From Candidatus Rokuibacteriota bacterium (lineage in GTDB: Bacteria > Methylomirabilota > Methylomirabilia > Rokubacteriales > CSP1-6): a DNA stretch of 10,596 nt. The stretch's first letter is position 1, and every line of letters starts with the position of its first letter. The notes under the pieces are model-generated. The model saw only the letters and a list, made by a program, of their open reading frames with translations, made no database searches and was not told the origin of the DNA. This document shows positions 1 through 5,919 of this stretch, in pieces. Both the position numbers and the translations under genes were made by a program. The stretch spans positions 1 to 10,596 of the forward strand of contig QHRS01000257.1 in NCBI GenBank assembly GCA_003221435.1. Reading direction: 5' to 3'.

Positions 1-1145
1 ACAACTCCACCTGGGTGCCGATCAACATCCACCGCCTGATCGCGAACATCGTCTTCGGCGGCACCATTTGCGGCGCGTACGCGGCGTTCCGCTTCCTCAG
101 CGCAGAGAACGACGAGGAGCGGGCCCGGTATGACTGGATGGGCTACGTCGGCAACTTCGTCGCGCTCTCCGCCTTCATCGTGCTCCCGTTCGCCGGCTAC
201 TACCTGGGCCGCGAGATCTACGCGTTCAACCAGACCATGGGCATCACGATGATGGGCGGGTTCATGTCGTGGCTCTGGATCATTCAGGCGATCCTGATCG
301 GCGTGCTGTTCATGGGCTCGAACTACTACCTTTGGCTCGGCATGGAGCGGATCCCGGGATCCGAACGCTATCGCGGCTACGTGCCGATCATGATCGGCGT
401 CCTTGCCCTCGGCTTCATCGTCTGGGCGACTCCCCGCAGCATGGTGATCACGCTGGAGGAGGCGCGGGCGATGGGCGGCACCCACCATCCCGTGCTCGGC
501 TTCCTCGGCGTCATGTCCGCGAAGAACACCGCCGTCAACATCATGATCCTCACGACGTTCCTCTCGTTCGTGCTCTACCGCCGCGCCAACCGCGAGTCGA
601 CGAAGGCCTGGGCCCGGACCGGCATGGCGGTCCAGTGGGCGGCCTTCGGCGCCGCCGCCGCCGTCGTCATCTTCTACGGCGTCTACGGCTACTTCGTGGA
701 GTCGATCGTGCGGATCGGGTTCTCGGTGTACCAGGTGCTCGCGGTCCTCGGGACCATCGTCGTCGTCATGGCGATCGACATCCCGATGTTCAGGGGGGCG
801 CGGTCGACCGGTCAGATCCGCTGGGGCACGATCGCGCCGCGCTCCCAGTACGTGCTCGTCCTGCTCGCCGTCACGTTCACGTGGCTCATGGGGCTGATGG
901 GGTTCGCGCGGTCGGGGATCCGCCAGCACTGGCACGTCTACGGGGTGCTGCGTGACACCTCCGTCGACGCGGTGACCCCCGCGCTCGGCTACGCCGCCAA
1001 CATGATCTCGATCGTGACCAGCGTGTTCTTCGCCCTCGTGCTGTTCATTTTCTGGCTCGGCGGCCTCGCCGAGAAGGGCGCGGCCGGCGCGCACGGCCAC
1101 GCGGCCGCGCCGGTGATCGCCGGCGGCCGGGACGATCGAGCCTGA
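1..1145 (+). CDS. Cytochrome bd-like (CydA-like) membrane subunit, 5'-truncated by window edge
   Basis: The reading frame is open from the first full codon (position 3, residues NSTW) through the GTG at 15, so that GTG is probably internal and the true start lies upstream. Numbering from the GTG, 376 residues remain with about nine hydrophobic segments (near 8-28, 44-64, 80-108, 122-139, 172-188, 204-226, 233-256, 279-298, 328-350). His6, in NSTWVPINIHRL, resembles the heme-ligand His at the start of CydA helix 5. GIRQHWHVYGVLR (301-313) resembles the conserved GRQPW-VYG-hR motif of the CydA C-terminal part. The tail is Ala/Gly/His-rich. CydA proteins are quinol oxidase subunits binding b- and d-type hemes. 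Here more helices follow His6 than in E. coli CydA, and I see no clear Met matching the heme b558 axial Met, so it is bd-like at best. It stands 2 nt upstream of a diheme cytochrome c gene, suggesting one complex. Confidence 0.65.
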   Translation, partial: NSTWVPINIHRLIANIVFGGTICGAYAAFRFLSAENDEERARYDWMGYVGNFVALSAFIVLPFAGYYLGREIYAFNQTMGITMMGGFMSWLWIIQAILIGVLFMGSNYYLWLGMERIPGSERYRGYVPIMIGVLALGFIVWATPRSMVITLEEARAMGGTHHPVLGFLGVMSAKNTAVNIMILTTFLSFVLYRRANRESTKAWARTGMAVQWAAFGAAAAVVIFYGVYGYFVESIVRIGFSVYQVLAVLGTIVVVMAIDIPMFRGARSTGQIRWGTIAPRSQYVLVLLAVTFTWLMGLMGFARSGIRQHWHVYGVLRDTSVDAVTPALGYAANMISIVTSVFFALVLFIFWLGGLAEKGAAGAHGHAAAPVIAGGRDDRA

Positions 1146-1147
1146 GC

Positions 1148-1948
1148 ATGCGCGTGCCCGTCACCGTGAAGGTCGGCCTCGTCGCGCTCGGCACGATGGG
1201 CGTCTACACGGGCTACGCGAACTACATTCCGCAGATTCAGTCGAAACCGCCCGCGGAGCTGTCGCTCGAGGGCGGCGACGTCACGCCCGCCCAGCTCGTC
1301 CGGTTCGGCGAGGAGACCTTCAAGACCAAAGGCACGTGCGAGATCTGCCACCGCATCGGACAGCCGGGGACACGCGCGCCGGACCTCGCGGGCATCGGCG
1401 CGCGCGCGGCCACGCGGAAGCCCGGGATGAGCCCCAAGCAGTACCTCATCGAATCGCTGCTCGAGCCGTCGGCGTACCTGGTCCCGGGCTACCCGCCCAT
1501 TATGCCGAAGGTCGACAAGCCCCCCCTCGGCCTCAACCGCTCCGAGGTGTGGGCGCTCGTCGCGTTCCTCGAGTCGCTCGGCGGCACCGTCGACGTGAAG
1601 CTCGACGACATTCCGAAGACGGCGGGCGCAGCGGCCACGGCGGGCGGCGCACCCGCTGGGATCAAGCTGCCCGGCGACCCGAAGGCCGGTGAAAAAATCT
1701 TCGCGGGCAAGGGTGGCTGCGTCGCGTGTCACACGGCGGGGAAGATCGGCGCCGCCAAGATCGGCCCGGAGCTGACGCAGATCGCTCGGATCCAGACGCC
1801 CGAGTACATCATGGCCAAGATCCTGAACCCTGCGGGAATGGGGACGGTGGCCGGCTTTCCGAAGGGCGTGATGCCGCCGACGTTCGGCCAGACCCTGACC
1901 GCGAAGGAGTACGTCGACCTCGTGTCCTTTCTCCTGACCCAGAAATAG
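1148..1948 (+). CDS. Membrane-anchored diheme cytochrome c
   Basis: This 266-residue protein starts at ATG 1148, 2 nt after the preceding stop. A hydrophobic segment at about residues 7-26 is likely an uncleaved N-terminal anchor, leaving the rest outside the cytoplasmic membrane. Two cytochrome c domains follow: CEICH at 64-68 with likely axial Met119 (PPIMPK), and CVACH at 191-195 with likely axial Met242 (GVMPPTF). An Ala/Gly/Pro-rich linker (about 158-178) separates them. The second domain ends in the usual pattern AKEYVDLVSFL. Covalent heme c attachment and electron transfer are well-established roles of such domains. The specific partner is inferred from position: it probably passes electrons between the bd-like subunit upstream and the cytochromes downstream. 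No close named family is recognised beyond cytochrome c class I. Confidence 0.88.
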   Translation: MRVPVTVKVGLVALGTMGVYTGYANYIPQIQSKPPAELSLEGGDVTPAQLVRFGEETFKTKGTCEICHRIGQPGTRAPDLAGIGARAATRKPGMSPKQYLIESLLEPSAYLVPGYPPIMPKVDKPPLGLNRSEVWALVAFLESLGGTVDVKLDDIPKTAGAAATAGGAPAGIKLPGDPKAGEKIFAGKGGCVACHTAGKIGAAKIGPELTQIARIQTPEYIMAKILNPAGMGTVAGFPKGVMPPTFGQTLTAKEYVDLVSFLLTQK

Positions 1949-1955
1949 CTATGTC

Positions 1956-2705
1956 ATGAGCCTCCTCCGGTCCCGCTTCTTCCAGGCCGTCCTCGTCCTG
2001 GTCGTCGCGTTCGGTATCCTCCGGTTCGGCATCCGACCGCCGGCGCCGTGGAGCGTGTTCACGCTCTACATGGCCATCGTCCTGCTCGCCGTGCTCATCT
2101 ACGTTTCGTCGGACGGGGACGCCTGGCGCGAGTTCAAGCGCCCGGTCTGGTCGACGCTCGTGGACCCGGACAAGCGGGCCATCCGGTCCGCGCTGATCGT
2201 CATGATCCCGCTCCTCCTCGGCTACTACGCGTACACGCAGGCCGCCGCCAAGCCCCAGGCGCCGCCCGAGCTGCGCGCCGTGCACCCGGCCCCGCCGGCC
2301 TCGATCCGGTTCCGAGGCAAGGAAATCACCATCCAGGGCCTCGAGAACCCGCTCCGGAAGGACACGGCGAACTTCAAGGTGAACGTCGCCGCGGGCGCCG
2401 AGACCTACATCCGGAACTGCGTCTACTGTCACGGCGATAACCTGGACGGCCGGGGCCATTTCGCTTACGGCTTCAACCCGCCGCCCGCGAACTTCGAGGA
2501 TCCGGGCACGATCGCGATGCTGCAGGAGGCCTACCTCTTCTGGCGCATCGTCAAGGGCGGGCCCGGGCTCCCGAGGGAGTCGACGCCGTGGAACTCGGCG
2601 ATGCCGGCCTGGGAGGATCGCCTCACGGAGACGCAGATCTGGCAGGTCATCATGTATCTCTACGACGCAACGGGGCGGCAACCACGCCGTTGGGAGACCT
2701 CGTAG
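1956..2705 (+). CDS. Three-helix membrane protein with C-terminal monoheme cytochrome c domain
   Basis: This 249-residue protein starts at ATG 1956, 7 nt after the previous stop. Three hydrophobic segments (about 8-25, 33-51, 78-95) form an N-terminal membrane part. A Pro/Ala-rich stretch (97-116) follows, then a single cytochrome c domain with CVYCH at 155-159 and likely axial Met216 (NSAMPAWED). The domain closes with TETQIWQVIMYLYD, typical of class I cytochrome c C-terminal helices. The stop TAG (2703-2705) overlaps the GTG of the next gene by one base, so the two are probably translationally coupled. Its role is inferred to be a membrane-anchored electron carrier or subunit of the same complex as the neighbouring bd-like and diheme proteins. 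An earlier ATG at 1951 is followed at once by a stop and is not used. Confidence 0.85.
   Translation: MSLLRSRFFQAVLVLVVAFGILRFGIRPPAPWSVFTLYMAIVLLAVLIYVSSDGDAWREFKRPVWSTLVDPDKRAIRSALIVMIPLLLGYYAYTQAAAKPQAPPELRAVHPAPPASIRFRGKEITIQGLENPLRKDTANFKVNVAAGAETYIRNCVYCHGDNLDGRGHFAYGFNPPPANFEDPGTIAMLQEAYLFWRIVKGGPGLPRESTPWNSAMPAWEDRLTETQIWQVIMYLYDATGRQPRRWETS
2692..2696 (+). promoter_or_regulatory. Ribosome binding site fixing the GTG start at 2705
   Basis: GGGAG lies 8 nt upstream of the GTG at 2705, inside the end of the previous gene. This supports GTG 2705 rather than the in-frame ATG at 2588, which would bury the start deep inside the preceding cytochrome gene and add a 39-residue tail without a signal sequence. 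Confidence 0.6.
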
Positions 2706-4162
2706 TGACCCCCGTCGCAACGCGGCGTCGGCCGCGGACGGCGTGGAGCGTGGGGCCTCTCGCCGTGCTGCTCGTGGTGATCACGGTTCCGGCTCTCGTG
2801 TGGGCGCGGGCGGGGGACGCGAACGCGGGCAAGGCCGTGTACGAGCGCAAGTGCAGCCTCTGCCACGGGGAGAAGGGCGACGGCAAGGGGCCCGGGGCCG
2901 AGCGGCTCGATCCCAGGCCGCGCGACTTCACGTCCGGCCTATACAAGGTCCGGACCACCGCGGACAAGATCCCGTCGGACCAGGACCTCTTCAACGTCAT
3001 CACACACGGCATGCCGGGGACCTCGATGCCCACGTGGGCGGTGCTGCCGGAGAGGGACCGATGGAACCTGGTCGCGTACGTCAAGAGCTTCGCCGCCGAG
3101 AAGTTCAAGGAGCAGCCGAAGCCGCAGGAGTTGCCCCGGGAGGTCAGCTCGTCGGCGGAGTCGATCAAGCGCGGCAAAGAGATGTACGAGGCGATCGAGT
3201 GCAACAAGTGCCACGGCGCCGCGGGCCGGGCCGACGGGCCGTCGATGCCCGAGCTGAAGGATGAGTGGGGCAACGCTATCCGGCCGGCGAACCTGACCAA
3301 GCGCTGGAAATTCCGGGGCGGCTCGAGCCGCACCGACGTCGCGATGCGGCTCGCGGCCGGCGTCCTGGGCACGCCGATGCCGTCGTTCATCGACAGTGTC
3401 GAGAAGCCCGACGACATCTGGCACCTGACGAGCTACGTGCTCTCGCTCGGCCCCGAGTCGCCGAATTACGCGACGCTGGTCAGCGTGGGAGCCGTCGACG
3501 GTGCTATCCCGGACGACCCCAACGCCGACTTCTGCCAGGTGATCGTCGACCCCCGCAACTTCAACCCCTCGATCGATCTGATGGCCGTCCGGGCGGTGTA
3601 CAACGGCTCCGAGATCGCGTTTCATCTGACCTGGGACGACCCGACCCGGTCCGTCGCCGACCCCGGGAAGAACGTCTTCGCCGACGCCGTCTCGCTGCAG
3701 TTCCCGCCCAGGCTCCAGGCCGAGACGGAGCGGCCGTATTTTCTGATGGGCGACAGCGGCAACCCCGTCTACCTGCTCGGGTGGGAGGCGGGCAAGGGAG
3801 TGACCGAGGCGAACGCCAGCGGACCCGACAAGGTCACGCCGATCGCGGGGTCCGAAGCGACCGGCAGGATCGTCTTCCAGGACGGCCAGTACCGGCTCGT
3901 CATGAAGCGGCCGCTCGCGTCGAAGGACCCGAACCGGCCGTCGTTCGAGCCCGCCCGGTTCACGCCGATCGCCTTCCACGCTCGGGATGGCGGCGCCGGC
4001 GAAACGGGGCCGAAAATGTCGTTGACGTCGTGGTACTATCTGCGGCTGGAAGAGCCGCAATCTAATCGCCGGTTCGTCGTTCCCCCTCTGGTGACGCTGG
4101 TAACGGTTGTGGCGATGCTGATGATCGTCCGCGCGGCGAATCGGCGGACCGCGGACAACTAG
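2705..4162 (+). CDS. Diheme cytochrome c fused to ethylbenzene-dehydrogenase-like heme b domain
   Basis: Starting from GTG 2705 gives 485 residues. An Arg-rich N-terminus and hydrophobic segment (15-34) ending in WARAGD form a signal peptide or anchor. Two cytochrome c domains follow: CSLCH at 50-54 with Met108 (GTSMPTW) and CNKCH at 166-170 with Met225 (GTPMPSF). Residues about 255-450 look like the ethylbenzene dehydrogenase gamma-type heme b domain: the FHLTWDDPTRS segment, the MGDSGNPVYLLGWEAG segment and a terminal SWYYLRLEE strand. In that family heme b is bound by a Met and a Lys; Met348 and Lys437 are my candidates. A final hydrophobic segment (458-476) is a membrane anchor. The fold occurs in gamma subunits of DMSO-reductase-family enzymes (EbdC, SerC, ClrC, nitrite oxidoreductase gamma), but no molybdenum subunit is visible here. 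It therefore probably acts as an electron relay in the local cytochrome complex. Confidence 0.85.
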   Translation: MTPVATRRRPRTAWSVGPLAVLLVVITVPALVWARAGDANAGKAVYERKCSLCHGEKGDGKGPGAERLDPRPRDFTSGLYKVRTTADKIPSDQDLFNVITHGMPGTSMPTWAVLPERDRWNLVAYVKSFAAEKFKEQPKPQELPREVSSSAESIKRGKEMYEAIECNKCHGAAGRADGPSMPELKDEWGNAIRPANLTKRWKFRGGSSRTDVAMRLAAGVLGTPMPSFIDSVEKPDDIWHLTSYVLSLGPESPNYATLVSVGAVDGAIPDDPNADFCQVIVDPRNFNPSIDLMAVRAVYNGSEIAFHLTWDDPTRSVADPGKNVFADAVSLQFPPRLQAETERPYFLMGDSGNPVYLLGWEAGKGVTEANASGPDKVTPIAGSEATGRIVFQDGQYRLVMKRPLASKDPNRPSFEPARFTPIAFHARDGGAGETGPKMSLTSWYYLRLEEPQSNRRFVVPPLVTLVTVVAMLMIVRAANRRTADN

Positions 4163-4198
4163 GAGTATGCGGAGTAGCCGCGATGGAGCGGCGATCGA

Positions 4199-4217
4199 GC
4201 GGCGGCTTTGCCGCCGC
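4199..4217 (+). repeat. Perfect 8-bp hairpin, TTT loop
   Basis: GCGGCGGC, then TTT, then GCCGCCGC, a fully paired GC stem with a three-base loop. It lies 37 nt after the stop of the EB_dh-cytochrome gene. It could end or stabilise the upstream transcript, but a T tract is missing. Confidence 0.6.
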
Positions 4218-4274
4218 CATCGAATCCTGGGGGAGGTTCGGAGGGAGCCGTCGAGGCCCCTTCCGACGATCTAG

Positions 4275-4281
4275 AAGGAGG
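4275..4281 (+). promoter_or_regulatory. Strong Shine-Dalgarno of the cupredoxin gene
   Basis: AAGGAGG is a full-length anti-16S match ending 6 nt before ATG 4288. It decides that start over the in-frame ATG at 4183 and places a proper signal peptide at the N-terminus. Confidence 0.85.
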
Positions 4282-4287
4282 CACGCG

Positions 4288-4995
4288 ATGCGGAGGGTGT
4301 TCGGCATGGGGATCGCCGTGGCGCTCGTCGCGGCGGTGGCGGCATTCGTGGGGGTGCTGTCCCGGGCGACGGCCCAGGGCGGCGGCACCATCGAAGCCGA
4401 TGTGAAGTACAACGGCGCGCCCATGATCGAGACGATCAAGGTCAACAAGGACGTCGAGCAGTGCGGCAAGGAGAAGAAGATCGGGAAAATCTCGGTCGGG
4501 CCCAACAAGGGCCTGCTGAACGCCGTCGTGTCCGTCGCCGACGCCAAGGGCGTGACGACCGCGAAGGCCGCCAAGCCGGTCGTGCTCGACCAGAAGGGCT
4601 GCGAGTTCCATCCCCCGGTGCTCGGGATGCTGCCCGGCGAGATCGAGGTCCTGAACTCCGACGGTATCCTGCACAACATTCACACCTTCTCGACGGCGAA
4701 CCCGACGCTGAACAAGGCGCAGCCCAAGTTCAAGAAGGTGATGCGGGAGAAGTTCGAAAAGCCCGAGTACATCCGGGTGCAATGCGACGTGCACAGCTGG
4801 ATGCTGGGCTGGATCGCCGTCATGCCGCATCCCTACTTCGGGATCACGGACGACAGGGGCGTGACGAAGATCGAGAACGTCCCTGCCGGGAAGCAGACGA
4901 TCGAGGTGTGGCATCCGGTGCTCGGCACGCAGAAGAAGGAAGTTGAGGTGAAGACAGGTCAGACCACCAAGGTAGCTTTCGAGCTGAAGAAGTGA
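4288..4995 (+). CDS. Secreted cupredoxin-like protein with amicyanin-type copper loop
   Basis: This 235-residue protein starts at ATG 4288 behind AAGGAGG. Residues 1-30 (RR start, hydrophobic core, RATAQ) form a signal peptide, so it acts outside the cytoplasmic membrane. The core resembles plastocyanin-like or 'methylamine utilization protein'-type cupredoxins. LHNIH (128-132) offers the N-terminal His ligand, and CDVHSWM (166-172) gives Cys166, His169 and Met172 in the C-x2-H-x2-M spacing of amicyanin/pseudoazurin. Cys59 and Cys105 might form a disulfide. The end (about 182-235, YFGITDDRGVTKIENVPAG) resembles a carboxypeptidase-regulatory-like beta domain. Type 1 copper electron transfer is the family role. 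Lying between a cytochrome block and a cytochrome c oxidase operon, it may carry electrons to the oxidase. Copper binding and partners are inferred. The two flanking gaps (125 and 192 nt) suggest it may be its own transcription unit. Confidence 0.8.
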   Translation: MRRVFGMGIAVALVAAVAAFVGVLSRATAQGGGTIEADVKYNGAPMIETIKVNKDVEQCGKEKKIGKISVGPNKGLLNAVVSVADAKGVTTAKAAKPVVLDQKGCEFHPPVLGMLPGEIEVLNSDGILHNIHTFSTANPTLNKAQPKFKKVMREKFEKPEYIRVQCDVHSWMLGWIAVMPHPYFGITDDRGVTKIENVPAGKQTIEVWHPVLGTQKKEVEVKTGQTTKVAFELKK

Positions 4996-5033
4996 GCCCG
5001 GCGCCGCCCGTCCGCCGTGGGGAGCGGCCCGCT

Positions 5034-5158
5034 CGTGTCGTTCCAAGTTGCGAGCCAGACGAGGCCCGAGGGAGGAGGCGACCGGAGCGTACGAGGTTGT
5101 ACGTGAGGATCGCCGACGACCGAGAACGAAGTATGGCGAAGTAAATTGGAACGGCACT
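5034..5158 (+). repeat. ~125-nt structured element with 12-bp closing stem, upstream of coxB (leader RNA or MITE-like repeat)
   Basis: GTGTCGTTCCAA at 5035-5046 pairs with TTGGAACGGCAC at 5146-5157: 12 base pairs, one of them G-U. Inside, GGCGA (5077-5081) pairs with TCGCC (5110-5114). A symmetric 5+5 purine-rich internal loop follows (5082-5086 and 5105-5109), then GCGTAC (5087-5092) pairs with GTACGT (5099-5104) around a 6-nt loop. A weaker pairing (about 5051-5056 with 5063-5068) may form another arm. A 7-base direct repeat CGAAGTA occurs at 5127-5133 and 5137-5143. There is no credible coding frame. It ends 29 nt before the coxB start, so it could be a cis-regulatory leader RNA. The terminal inverted repeats also fit a small non-autonomous mobile element, though I see no target duplication. 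I cannot match it to a named RNA family. Confidence 0.6.
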
Positions 5159-5170
5159 AGGCGCGTCGGC

Positions 5171-5178
5171 AGGGGAGG
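5171..5178 (+). promoter_or_regulatory. Shine-Dalgarno of coxB
   Basis: AGGGGAGG lies 9 nt upstream of ATG 5188, just after the structured element. It supports the first Met of MLNWWLPENV as the start. Confidence 0.7.
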
Positions 5179-5187
5179 CCGAACGAG

Positions 5188-5919
5188 ATGCTGAACTGGT
5201 GGTTGCCCGAGAACGTCTCGACGTACGGGGCCGAGATCGACTGGCTGTTCGAGCTCATCTACTACATCACGGGCGCGACGTTCGTGGTGGTGGCGGTCGC
5301 GATGATCACGTTCCTGATCATGTACCGCGCCCGGCCCGGTCGGAAGGCGAGGTACACGCACGGCAACACGTCGCTGGAGATCGTGTGGACCGTGGTGCCC
5401 GCGCTGATCCTGGTCGTGCTCACGTTCCTCAGCGTCCCCGCGTGGTCCCGCATCAAGATGCACATCCCGGACAGCGACGTGCAGATCCGGATCACCGCCA
5501 AGCAGTTCAACTGGGAGGTGACGTACCCCGGGCCGGACGGCAAGTTCGATACCGAGGACGACAAGACGTTCGACAACGAGATCCACGTGCCGGTCGGCAG
5601 GCCCGTCGTCGTCCACCTCCGGTCCAAGGACGTGATCCACAGCCTCTTCGTTCCGAGCTTCCGCTTCAAGCAGGACGCCGTCCCAGGGCGCGACATCGCG
5701 CAGTGGTTCCAGGTGACCAAGGCCGGGAAGTACGAGGTGCCGTGCGCCGAGCTCTGCGGGTTCGGGCACTCGGGAATGAGAGGGTGGGCGTACGCCCACT
5801 CGCCCGACGACTACTCGAAGTGGCTGGCTGAAAACGTGAACGCCCCTGCCGCCGCCGGCCAGGCGAGTTCGGCGGCCGGCAAGACGACGTCGAAGGCTCC
5901 GAGGAAGGGGAAGAAATGA
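5188..5919 (+). CDS. coxB: Cytochrome c oxidase subunit II (CuA subunit)
   Basis: CoxB takes electrons from cytochrome c (or a cupredoxin) at the binuclear CuA centre and passes them to heme a in subunit I. The 243-residue protein has two helices (about 22-46 and 66-86) with the conserved GNTSLEIVWTVVPALIL stretch entering helix 2, then the periplasmic cupredoxin domain. The aromatic electron-entry patch is QFNWEV (106-111). CuA ligands are complete: His151 (VIHSLFVP) and CAELCGFGHSGM, giving Cys186, Glu188, Cys190, His194 and Met197. There is no fused cytochrome c domain, so this is a plain aa3-type rather than caa3-type subunit II. The short acidic insert PDGKFDTEDDKTFDN precedes the EIHVP strand. 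The C-terminus is Ala/Lys-rich. The start follows a good Shine-Dalgarno, and the stop overlaps coxA by 4 nt (ATGA), showing coupled translation. Confidence 0.97.
   Translation: MLNWWLPENVSTYGAEIDWLFELIYYITGATFVVVAVAMITFLIMYRARPGRKARYTHGNTSLEIVWTVVPALILVVLTFLSVPAWSRIKMHIPDSDVQIRITAKQFNWEVTYPGPDGKFDTEDDKTFDNEIHVPVGRPVVVHLRSKDVIHSLFVPSFRFKQDAVPGRDIAQWFQVTKAGKYEVPCAELCGFGHSGMRGWAYAHSPDDYSKWLAENVNAPAAAGQASSAAGKTTSKAPRKGKK

Larger units (their letters stand above)
4163..4287 (+). other. Intergenic leader with two inverted repeats
   Basis: These 125 nt separate the cytochrome block from the cupredoxin gene. They contain a perfect 8-bp inverted repeat with a 3-nt loop (4199-4206 with 4210-4217) and a second hairpin of 5+3 bp with a single bulged T (4238-4245 with 4258-4266). 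Neither is followed by a T-run, so neither is a classic intrinsic terminator. An in-frame ATG at 4183 would read through both repeats, but its codons give an Arg/Gly/Ser-rich peptide with no signal character, so I treat the stretch as untranslated. No clear -35/-10 promoter is visible. Confidence 0.5.

Noticed and set aside
2588..2704. An N-terminal extension of the diheme/EB_dh gene from ATG 2588
   Set aside because: It would overlap the preceding cytochrome gene by 118 nt, and the extension has no signal character. GTG 2705 has a Shine-Dalgarno and is followed by a proper signal segment.
4199..4217. Intrinsic terminator
   Set aside because: The stem is strong but no T tract follows it (next bases are CATCGAATCC).
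4183..4287. A 35-residue N-terminal extension of the cupredoxin from ATG 4183
   Set aside because: It is encoded across two hairpins, is Arg/Ser/Gly-rich, and would bury the signal peptide. AAGGAGG before ATG 4288 settles the start.
4159..5799. A 546-codon open frame on the - strand
   Set aside because: It lies antisense to the cupredoxin and coxB genes, is rich in Arg, His and Asp, and shows no domain. It is a GC-codon shadow.
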